Below are positions 57,343-64,000 of a DNA stretch of 64,000 nucleotides, piece by piece. The DNA comes from Hyphococcus sp. (GTDB lineage: Bacteria; Pseudomonadota; Alphaproteobacteria; Caulobacterales; Parvularculaceae): positions 52,333 through 116,332 of the forward strand of contig JAJFGF010000010.1 in assembly GCA_021776245.1 (NCBI GenBank), written 5' to 3'. Below the pieces are notes generated by a model. The model saw nothing but the letters and a program-made list of their open reading frames with translations, did no database searches and had not been told where the DNA came from. Each line of letters opens with the position of its first letter. Positions within the stretch are counted from its first letter, which is position 1. The position numbers and the translations under genes were made by a program.

Positions 57343-57649
57343 CGCCGAACACTAACTCCCGAACCAGATCCCCGAGGGCGGTATATATCGGCCGCTTTTT
57401 TCGGCCCCGGCAAAATGCTCGAAAGAAAGAGACGCGCCGTCTGGTTTCAAATTATGCTTTCCCAGCCTGAACGTAAAGGGGAGGCGCGAAAATAGCGTTA
57501 AGAAGAAATGGTTACGTTTACGCTTGAAACCGCGATGGCGCCCATCGGCGAGTTCACTTTCTGTTTACAAATACCGGTATTTTGTTGCGACCGCCTCGAT
57601 TTTGGCCTGTATGGCAGTACACCGGTGGGCTGGGAAAAAGGGGACTGAC
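57343..57649. other. Intergenic region with promoter features
   Basis: This 307-base gap between divergent genes has no convincing coding frame; an open frame from 57524 is not protein-like before the start of the next gene. It holds a GGCCG-N7-CGGCC hairpin at 57390-57406 with T residues only in the loop, and the palindrome at 57569-57582. Confidence 0.5.
57569..57582. promoter_or_regulatory. Perfect 14-base palindrome before a hypothetical gene
   Basis: AAATACCGGTATTT is a perfect palindrome 67 bases before the ATG of the following gene, a location and symmetry typical of a dimeric regulator site. I cannot name the regulator. Confidence 0.45.
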
Positions 57650-58525
57650 ATGGGGACCGCGTGGAAACAATTAGGCGCCGCCCCGCCCCGCAAACTCGCA
57701 AAAGCGCATCTCCAGCCGTTTCAGCTCGCACAATGGCTGGCGCGATTCGCGCGAGGCTATCTTAAGGCGGCGCCGGACGACAGCCATACGAGCCTCGAAT
57801 GGTGGCGCGATCTTCATATTATGGCAACGGGCGAAGCCTGGGCAGGCGGGCGGCGGCTGGCGCTGGGGCTAGATCTCCTCGATTTGGCGCTTGTAACGCT
57901 GGTCGATGGCGTGATCGCCGACAAGGCTTCCATGCATGGTATAAAGGACAAGGCCGCCGGCAACTGGGTGCGCAAGCAGTTGAAAGCATTCGAATTCGAT
58001 CCGAAGGCGCTCGACGCGCCGTCGCCTTATGAAATTCCACCGTCGCCTTATGCGAGTAACAGAGCTTACGACGTCCACAAGGACAGTGTCGTTCTTTCTG
58101 AGCTGAGCCGGTATTTTGACAACGCGGACCTGCTGCTGCGCGACATCGCTGAAAAGCACCGCGACATAAAACCGGGTCCGTCTCCCGTCCGGCTGTGGCC
58201 CCATCATTTCGACATTGCGTCGATCGTGACGCTTGAGGCAGGCGATTTTGAATCTGCGCGAGCCGTGGGCGTCGGGCTCGCCGTTCCGGATGCGCTGCAC
58301 AAGGAATTTTATTTCTATACATATCCCTGGCCGCGCGATGAGCGCGAGAATCTGCCAAAATTGCGCTCAGACAGCGCATATCGATATGACGACTCCGTTG
58401 GCGCTATTCAGCCGATGTCAAAAATCGTCGAAGCCAAAGATCAGGAAGCGACCGCCCGGCTGTTCTTCGATGAGACGGTTGCCTTATTTATCCGGCTTTT
58501 GCGCGAAGAGATGGGCGAAGCGTAG
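57650..58525 (+). CDS. Conserved hypothetical protein (291 aa)
   Basis: I chose ATG 57650 because AAGGGG lies nine bases upstream. The soluble protein has no signal or membrane segment. Recognisable stretches are SHTSLEWWRDLHIMATGE (about 47-62), PPSPYASNRAYDVH, and VRLWPHHFDIASIVTLEAGD (about 184-203), with several His and Asp that might bind metal. The LWPHHFD element resembles one in DUF5996 proteins, but overall similarity is not certain. The product is unknown. Confidence 0.65.
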   Translation: MGTAWKQLGAAPPRKLAKAHLQPFQLAQWLARFARGYLKAAPDDSHTSLEWWRDLHIMATGEAWAGGRRLALGLDLLDLALVTLVDGVIADKASMHGIKDKAAGNWVRKQLKAFEFDPKALDAPSPYEIPPSPYASNRAYDVHKDSVVLSELSRYFDNADLLLRDIAEKHRDIKPGPSPVRLWPHHFDIASIVTLEAGDFESARAVGVGLAVPDALHKEFYFYTYPWPRDERENLPKLRSDSAYRYDDSVGAIQPMSKIVEAKDQEATARLFFDETVALFIRLLREEMGEA

Positions 58526-58610
58526 CCCGCGTTGATAAATCCCGGCCTCCAACACTTTGATGCCGGCGTTTTTGCCGCTAGAGCTAGGCCGGATCATTTG
58601 GGACGCACGC

Positions 58611-60137
58611 ATGTCTTATAAATCTTTGCGCGACTTCATCGACAAACTCGAAGAAGCAGGCGAATTGCGCCGCGTCGCCGAACCGGTCGCCGTCAATCTT
58701 GAAATGACAGAGATCCAGACGCGGCTCCTGGCCGAAGGCGGTCCGGCGGTCATTTTTGAAAATCCTGTGATGGATGACGGGCAAAAATCATCAATGCCCG
58801 TGCTGGTCAATTTATTCGGTACGGTAAAGCGCGTCGCCATGGGCGTAACGCTGGAGGAAAAGGAGCGCACCACCGGGGCTGAACTGCGTGAGGTTGGCGA
58901 GCTCCTCGCTTTTTTGCGCCAGCCGGAACCGCCGGGCGGATTTAAAGAAATGATGGCAATGCTGCCGCTTGCCAAAACGGTGATGGCGATGAAACCATCG
59001 TCAAAAACACTGGGCGCGCCATGTCAGGAAGTGGTTTTAAAAGGCGATGATATCGATCTTGACGCATTGCCGATCCAGACCTGCTGGCCGGGCGAACCCG
59101 CGCCCTTGATTACCTGGCCTCTGGTGGTCACCAAAGGCCCCTCCGACAAACGCGAGGATGATTTTAATCTCGGCATCTACAGGATGCAGAAGATTGCAAA
59201 GAACAAGACGATCATGCGCTGGCTCAAACATCGTGGCGGCGCGCAGCATCATGCAAGGTGGAAAAAAGAAAAATCCGAACCATTGCCCGTTGCGGCGGTG
59301 ATCGGCGCTGACCCTGGAACGATCCTCGCGGCGGTAACACCGGTGCCGGATACCTTGTCGGAATATCATTTTGCCGGTTTGCTGCGCGGCAAAAAAGTCG
59401 AACTTGTTGATTGCAAAACCGTGCCGCTGAAAGTGCCTGCTGAAGCGGAGATCATTCTCGAAGGTTTTGTCTCGCTCGACGATTATGCGGACGAGGGCCC
59501 GTACGGCGATCACACTGGGTATTATAACGCCGTGGAACGTTTTCCGGTATTCACAGTGACCGCAATCACGCACCGGAAAGACCCGATTTACCTTTCGACC
59601 TTTACGGGTCGTCCGCCGGACGAGCCAAGCATTTTGGGCGAAGCGCTCAATGAGGTTTTCATCCCCTTATTGCAGCAGCAGTTTCCGGAGATCACGGATT
59701 TCTGGCTGCCGCCTGAAGGGTGTTCGTACCGCATCGCCGTGATCTCCATGAAGAAAGCTTATCCCGGCCACGCCAAGCGGGTGATGATGGGCGCGTGGTC
59801 TTATCTTCGCCAATTCATGTACACAAAATGGATCATCGTCGTTGATGACGACATCAACGCCCGCGATTGGAAAGACGTCATGTGGGCGGTTTCCACAAAG
59901 ATGGATCCGGCGCGCGACATTACACTTATTGAATCGACACCGATCGATTATCTCGATTTTGCCAGCCCGGAACCAAGTCTTGGTTCCAAAATCGGACTTG
60001 ATGCGACGGATAAGCTGCCCCCGGAAACCAAACGTGACTGGGGCAGGGAAATCCGTATGGATGATGACGTGATCAAACGCGTTGACGAGATGTGGGAACG
60101 GTTGGGCTTGCCGGGATCAGGCAACGGGATTTGGTAG
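58611..60137 (+). CDS. ubiD: UbiD-family decarboxylase
   Basis: UbiD decarboxylates 3-octaprenyl-4-hydroxybenzoate in ubiquinone synthesis using prenylated FMN. From ATG 58611 the protein is 508 aa, beginning [20 protein letters not shown]. It shows the family segments [25 protein letters not shown] and [13 protein letters not shown], with the conserved Arg/Glu/Glu environment. The prFMN synthase ubiX is not in the window. It is probably single, converging with a small membrane protein gene 46 bases away. Confidence 0.93.
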   Translation: MSYKSLRDFIDKLEEAGELRRVAEPVAVNLEMTEIQTRLLAEGGPAVIFENPVMDDGQKSSMPVLVNLFGTVKRVAMGVTLEEKERTTGAELREVGELLAFLRQPEPPGGFKEMMAMLPLAKTVMAMKPSSKTLGAPCQEVVLKGDDIDLDALPIQTCWPGEPAPLITWPLVVTKGPSDKREDDFNLGIYRMQKIAKNKTIMRWLKHRGGAQHHARWKKEKSEPLPVAAVIGADPGTILAAVTPVPDTLSEYHFAGLLRGKKVELVDCKTVPLKVPAEAEIILEGFVSLDDYADEGPYGDHTGYYNAVERFPVFTVTAITHRKDPIYLSTFTGRPPDEPSILGEALNEVFIPLLQQQFPEITDFWLPPEGCSYRIAVISMKKAYPGHAKRVMMGAWSYLRQFMYTKWIIVVDDDINARDWKDVMWAVSTKMDPARDITLIESTPIDYLDFASPEPSLGSKIGLDATDKLPPETKRDWGREIRMDDDVIKRVDEMWERLGLPGSGNGIW

Positions 60138-60183
60138 GCGCGAAGGCAAGCCGCATTATTGCTGCTGTGGATTCGGTCCAGTG

Positions 60184-60594
60184 CTAACCCGCAAAATGCG
60201 CGATGATCGATCCGTAGTTCATCGCCACATATAAAAGGATCGCGAGATTGGCGAAAAGAAGGATCGGTATGATCCACAGCGCCACGAACAGCAACGATCC
60301 TTCATTGAGATAAATCAAATAGGTCATCATGGCGACGCCGATATAAAGATCGAGGCCGATCTGGCGCACCCAGATTTCCTTATTGATCCGCGGCAGAGCT
60401 TTGACGAAGCTGTCTTTCGAACTGCAATAAAGCGTATAGGCGAGAAAGCCGAAAAACATCAGCCAGACGATATATTTGCCGGCCGCGTAAGGTCCGTCGC
60501 TGACAAAAAGCGGTTCCGCGCCCTTAAAAATGACCGCCAGCCCTGCAAAGCCGAAAAACACGATCCACAAAAGGTTTCGTTTAAGCCATGTCAT
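60184..60594 (-). CDS. Small integral membrane protein, unknown
   Basis: A 136-residue protein with about four hydrophobic segments (around 8-24, 40-55, 83-98 and 103-125). YLIYLNEGSLLFVALWIIP is in the third loop region. There is no recognised domain, and it could be a hypothetical conserved membrane protein of Parvularculales-like bacteria. It stands alone downstream of the CPBP/TetR pair on the same strand (70-base gap). Confidence 0.65.
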   Translation of the reverse strand: MTWLKRNLLWIVFFGFAGLAVIFKGAEPLFVSDGPYAAGKYIVWLMFFGFLAYTLYCSSKDSFVKALPRINKEIWVRQIGLDLYIGVAMMTYLIYLNEGSLLFVALWIIPILLFANLAILLYVAMNYGSIIAHFAG

Positions 60595-60664
60595 TGCCAG
60601 CGCTCCTGTATTGCGAATGGCTGAGTCTAGCGTGTTCCGTCAGGCGACAAATGCCGGAGGGCGC

Positions 60665-61372
60665 CTAGGGCGCCGAAACCAGCAGCATATCGAGCGCAAT
60701 ATGCACGATAATCAGTATTTCCAGTCGGCGGCTTTTCATCAGGATGAACAATCCGGCAAAGAGGCTGCCTGAAAATAGATAGAGTGCAGCAAATTGCGGG
60801 ATGAAGGCGCTCGGCCCATGCATCAACGCAAAAGCGGCAATTGAGATCGCCATGGCCGCGGGCAAACCGACAAAGCGGCGCAGGCGCGTGATGGCATAAC
60901 CGCGAAAGACGATTTCTTCGACGAATCCCGCTGTCACCGCCATCGCGATCCAGAAGAAGCGCTGGGCGCTTGTGACGGGACCCAGGGGATGGCTGCGCAT
61001 TTCGCTGGGGAGCGTCTCCCCATAAAAATAGCCGGGAGCGTAAATTGCTGCACCAGCCGCAAACACAAGGACGATCAAAAATAATGCCCGCCGGCGGATA
61101 AAGACGCCGACATCGAGACCGATGCTGGCGAGTGTCGCGCGTTCGCCTGCAATCGCGGTTAGTACAATCGCGGCGCATATCCAGTGACCGACCAGAACAA
61201 CGCCCCAAAGATTCCACCATTGCGCTGCGTCTGATGCCGGAAAAAGATCCCCATAGGCGACCGCCATGCGAAACGCCGGGTAGCCGATGAGCAGCAGAGC
61301 AAGAGCGATGGGCGTGAAGAAGGTGGTCGTCCATGCCCTATCGACTTTCACTTGATCAGCTGATTGGGACAT
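60665..61372 (-). CDS. CPBP-family intramembrane metalloprotease-like protein
   Basis: A 235-residue polytopic membrane protein of the CPBP/ABI group (Rce1-like). The motif EEIVFRG carries E152, E153 and R157, and HGPSAF carries His 185; these are the expected catalytic residues. Members process prenylated or bacteriocin-like peptides, or act as immunity proteins. It starts 3 bases after the TetR gene stop, so the two are co-transcribed. Confidence 0.87.
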   Translation of the reverse strand: MSQSADQVKVDRAWTTTFFTPIALALLLIGYPAFRMAVAYGDLFPASDAAQWWNLWGVVLVGHWICAAIVLTAIAGERATLASIGLDVGVFIRRRALFLIVLVFAAGAAIYAPGYFYGETLPSEMRSHPLGPVTSAQRFFWIAMAVTAGFVEEIVFRGYAITRLRRFVGLPAAMAISIAAFALMHGPSAFIPQFAALYLFSGSLFAGLFILMKSRRLEILIIVHIALDMLLVSAP

Positions 61373-61375
61373 GGG

Positions 61376-62077
61376 TCAGCCGTCCTTTGCGCGCAGGACG
61401 CCTGCTGCCGCATGGGTGAGCATGCGCATAAATTCTGCGTCTGACCGCATGGTCGCCGCCGCCCCATCGAAAGTGTCGAACAGAATATGCTCGCGGCAGG
61501 ACGCCATAATCAGGGCCCGGCAATTTCTGGCGTTTTTGAGCGACTGATCCGAACCGCGCAGAAACTTGTCAAAGGCTGCGTAAACGTTCTCAATCCGTTC
61601 CATGTAGTAGTCGGGCACCGCCTCCGGTTCGGTCCGGTGTTTCAAAAGCAAGGACCGGACGATGCCGCGATGGGCGCGGAACAAGGTACAGACGAGACCG
61701 GTCACCGCGGCAACGCGAGCGCTCGCGCCCAACTCGCTTTTTTGGCGAACCATGCCAGCGACGCCCTTCAGGGCTGCGTCGACATAATATCCGTAAAGCG
61801 TCCAAAGCAGATCATCTTTGGATCCGAACCGTTGATAGATCGAACCGACCGCAACGTCGGAGGCGTCGGCAATCTCAACAACCGTCACTTTGTCGAAGGA
61901 ATTTTGCCCAAGCAATTTATTGGTCGCCGAATAAATACGCTCAAGTGTCTTCCGGCTGCGCGCTTGAACGGGCTTGCGCAACAGCGTCGGCGCGCCGGCA
62001 AATATCAATGGCAAAACATGTCTCCCATACAGGAACCGGTATTCAACACGGCCAAATACGCCACATTGCGCCAGCAA
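61376..62077 (-). CDS. TetR/AcrR-family transcription regulator
   Basis: A 233-residue TetR-type protein. The helix-turn-helix is EIADASDVAVGSIYQRFGSKDDLLW (about 68-92), preceded by the usual TLERIYSATNKLL helix. The C-terminal ligand domain is typical in length. The first 35 residues are unusual, and the true start may be a TTG further in. A near-palindrome sits just upstream, and the CPBP protease gene is coupled, so it likely controls that operon by autoregulation. Confidence 0.88.
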   Translation of the reverse strand: MLAQCGVFGRVEYRFLYGRHVLPLIFAGAPTLLRKPVQARSRKTLERIYSATNKLLGQNSFDKVTVVEIADASDVAVGSIYQRFGSKDDLLWTLYGYYVDAALKGVAGMVRQKSELGASARVAAVTGLVCTLFRAHRGIVRSLLLKHRTEPEAVPDYYMERIENVYAAFDKFLRGSDQSLKNARNCRALIMASCREHILFDTFDGAAATMRSDAEFMRMLTHAAAGVLRAKDG

Positions 62078-62089
62078 AATAATATGAAC

Positions 62090-62105
62090 ATGAATACTAG
62101 TTCAT
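62090..62105. promoter_or_regulatory. Candidate TetR operator
   Basis: ATGAATACTAGTTCAT has perfect 5-base arms (ATGAA and TTCAT) around a six-base centre, 13 bases before the annotated tetR start. This is the typical spot for autoregulation. Confidence 0.5.
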
Positions 62106-62695
62106 AATACAATATGTCAAGCTCGCAGCCTCTTTAGCCGCGCAAAGCCAACAAAATAGGGAATCTTATGCGCCTGGCGCAGAAAGTTTCAGCGACGCAT
62201 TGAAACCTGCGCAGCGTGATGCAAGACTGCGATCAGCGCTGGTCGATTGAGCGCTAAGCGTATCGACGTTAAGTGATGGGACGTTTGTTTTTGGAATTGG
62301 GTAACAATACCAGGTAGGCAGATCGAGTTAATCGAAAGTAGGAAACGACTCTAAAAAAACGAGCTTGCGACGCGATAATGATATGCGCGTGGGCGAATGC
62401 TTCTTTACATTGCTCAGTGCGGTATGTTGTTGTGAAGAGCGCTAACCGTTTTTGTTTGATCTGGCTTGTAAAGGAGTAGCGGCAGTCCGGGATTGAATCG
62501 AATTTTAAAAGCGGACTATGCGGACGGTGTTGACCTGATCTCGCTGCAAGTCTCACGAGAACGATTTTGTTCCCGGAGGTTAGACTGCAGTCGCCGAAAA
62601 AAACATCAGCTCGGCAAAATCATGCGGCGTCCGAATTGCCGCTGAAATAAACTGGTCGTAAAAACCTGGAGACAAAAATTTCGTCGCGCAGCACC
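62106..62695. other. Roughly 590-base non-coding stretch between tetR and prfC
   Basis: No recognisable gene lies here. Short frames such as 62,269-62,556 on the minus strand are not protein-like. The base composition appears more AT-rich than in the flanking genes. A GCGGC-N9-GCCGC hairpin at 62,624-62,642 precedes a weak T run on the minus strand and could terminate prfC. I saw no tRNA and no long repeat. Confidence 0.5.
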
Positions 62696-64000
62696 TTATG
62701 CGCGCTCCCGGGTTTTCATAAATCGCAACCCAGGATTTTTTTCTTCGGCGTAACCCGCCTCCCATTGTGAGCGCGCGAGGTAGACCGGACTCCCATACCG
62801 GTCATTGGCGACCGCGCCCTGATTTTTGGCGACGAAACTTTTAACCAGGTTGTCATCATCGCTGCTGAGCCAGCGCACAGTCTCATAACCACAAAGCTCA
62901 AGCGTCGCCGCAACGCCGTATTCAGCTATGAGGCGCGCCTCGATGACATCGAGTTGTAAGGAGCCGACGACACCGACGTAAAAATCGGCGCCGAGCATTG
63001 GCGTAAACACTTGGCTTGCGCCTTCTTCAGCAAGAGCGATCATCGCGCGTTTCATCTGTTTTGATTTCATCGGATCATCAAGGCGCACCCGGCGGATAAT
63101 TTCCGGCGCAAAATCCGGAAGACCGGAATATTGCAGATCGTCCTTTTGGCTTAGCGTATCGCCAACGCCGAGGGCGCCATGGTTGGGAATGCCGACAATA
63201 TCGCCAGCAACAGCATGTTCGGCCAGCTGACGGTCTTGCGCCATGAAGAATATCGGGTTGTTGACGGCAAGCGCCTTACCGGTGCGCGCAACTTTAAGTT
63301 TCATACCACGAATAAATTCCCCAGAACACATACGTACGAAGGCAATGCGGTCGCGATGGTTTGGATCCATATTCGCCTGCACCTTGAAAACGAAACCGGA
63401 AACATTGGGATCGCCAGGCAGGATTTCGGCGTCGCCTGCTTTCTGGCCGCGCGGCGGCGGCGCATATTTGCCGATGTCGCGCAAGAGCTCGGCGACCGTG
63501 AATTCTTTGAGCGCGCTGCCGAAATAAACCGGCGTCAGGGCGCCGTCGCGAAATGCCGTCTCATCGAAATCGGGATAGCCTTCGCGCGCCAGCTCCATCG
63601 TCTCGCGCGCAGCGGCGGCCTCATCTGCGCCAATGAGCGCATCGAGCCGGGTATCGTCAACGCCATCCAACTCAACTGTCTTTGCAAATTTGCCGTTGGC
63701 ATCATCGCCTTCAAGCAGAACGCGATCATGGGCCATGTCATAACAGCCCCTAAACTGCCCGCCGGTTCCAAGCGGCCAAACGCGCGGGCAAACATCAAGA
63801 GCAAGCTGGTCGGCGACCTCATCGAGGAGTTCGAACGGATCGCGGCCTTCGCGATCAACCTTGTTGACATAGGTAATGATTGGAATATCGCGCAGGCGGC
63901 AAACTTCAAAAAGTTTGCGCGTTTGGGTTTCAATTCCTTTGGCGGCATCGATCACCATGATGGCGCTGTCGACGGCAGTAAGGGTCCTGTAGGTGTCTTC
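62696..64000 (-). CDS. prfC: Peptide chain release factor 3, C-terminal 434 residues
   Basis: RF3 is the GTPase that recycles RF1/RF2 from the ribosome. The frame is open to the right edge and its visible start reads EDTYRTLTAVDSAIM, so the P-loop lies outside the window. NKVDREGRDPFELLDEV is the guanine-recognition NKxD region. Domain II (FKVQANMDPNHRDRIAFVR) and the RF3-specific C-terminal domain are complete, ending EEKNPGLRFMKTRERA. Confidence 0.95.
   Translation of the reverse strand, partial: EDTYRTLTAVDSAIMVIDAAKGIETQTRKLFEVCRLRDIPIITYVNKVDREGRDPFELLDEVADQLALDVCPRVWPLGTGGQFRGCYDMAHDRVLLEGDDANGKFAKTVELDGVDDTRLDALIGADEAAAARETMELAREGYPDFDETAFRDGALTPVYFGSALKEFTVAELLRDIGKYAPPPRGQKAGDAEILPGDPNVSGFVFKVQANMDPNHRDRIAFVRMCSGEFIRGMKLKVARTGKALAVNNPIFFMAQDRQLAEHAVAGDIVGIPNHGALGVGDTLSQKDDLQYSGLPDFAPEIIRRVRLDDPMKSKQMKRAMIALAEEGASQVFTPMLGADFYVGVVGSLQLDVIEARLIAEYGVAATLELCGYETVRWLSSDDDNLVKSFVAKNQGAVANDRYGSPVYLARSQWEAGYAEEKNPGLRFMKTRERA

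Noticed and set aside
57390..57406. GGCCG-N7-CGGCC hairpin as a terminator
   Set aside because: The T run is inside the loop and not after the stem, so it does not fit a Rho-independent terminator.
60627..61334. Second minus-strand frame of 235 codons overlapping the CPBP gene
   Set aside because: The CPBP frame has catalytic motifs and a membrane pattern; this one is Arg/Cys-rich out-of-frame sequence.
61487..62107. Plus-strand frame of 206 codons opposite the TetR gene
   Set aside because: The minus-strand TetR protein is clearly recognisable, while the opposite frame has no domain.
62269..62556. 95-codon minus-strand frame in the tetR/prfC gap
   Set aside because: No ribosome site, no recognisable domain and an unusual composition make it unsupported.

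Overview
The window looks like a chromosomal segment of a marine-type alphaproteobacterium. Parvularculales or a nearby Caulobacterales-like lineage is my inference, not proven. The reasons are moderately GC-rich coding DNA, alphaproteobacterial small families (DUF2093, DUF4170), a membrane-bound PuuD urate oxidase, a large TonB-dependent receptor, and a compact lipid A block. No rRNA, tRNA, CRISPR array, insertion sequence or phage gene was seen. Both ends cut genes: a PfkB sugar kinase on the left and peptide chain release factor 3 (prfC) on the right.

Region 1 (1-26,250) is a catabolic island for nucleic-acid components. It starts with a PfkB/ribokinase-like end fragment and a leftward operon of deoC, an aldehyde dehydrogenase and a second, catalytically dead-looking aldehyde dehydrogenase (deoxyribose to acetaldehyde to acetate). 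Next come uraH-xdhA-xdhB-xdhC-guaD, a flipped puuD, and puuE-uraD-alc-allA plus an FAD oxidoreductase. Together these form a full route from guanine or xanthine through urate and allantoin to glyoxylate and urea. The reductive pyrimidine pathway follows: an aminotransferase, preT, preA, an mmsA-like dehydrogenase, a beta-ureidopropionase-like hydrolase, an NCS1 permease and hydA. Many genes overlap by ATGA or a single base, which indicates translational coupling. No dedicated regulator and no urease is encoded inside the island.

Region 2 (26,260-34,800) holds a membrane-anchored PQQ dehydrogenase, a TPR-sulfotransferase, an amino-acid permease and a divergent TonB-dependent receptor ending at a clear bidirectional terminator. 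Two possible tiny genes lie in the gaps.

Region 3 (34,800-45,800) mixes housekeeping and envelope genes: a leftward purD-hydrolase-GDT1-phosphotransferase operon, a divergent membrane protein with an acidic Pro-Glu spacer, a secreted TPR protein, xseA-DUF2093-M23 lipoprotein peptidase, and an iron-storage set (bfd, bfr) behind a good Fur-box match, followed at once by a Kazal-type inhibitor lipoprotein.

Region 4 (45,790-51,660) is a leftward lipid A operon (LPLAT/DUF374, waaA, lpxK, lpxL-type acyltransferase) opposite a divergent MsbA-like ABC exporter.

Region 5 (51,700-64,000) contains mostly single genes: a 2OG-Fe(II) oxygenase-like protein, a dual-specificity phosphatase, DUF4170, pmbA, a glutathione transferase, a class I amidotransferase, an enoyl-CoA hydratase, a PGPGW-type membrane protein, a hypothetical protein behind a perfect palindrome, ubiD, a small membrane protein, a CPBP-family membrane protease coupled to a TetR regulator, a roughly 590-base stretch with no recognisable gene, and truncated prfC.
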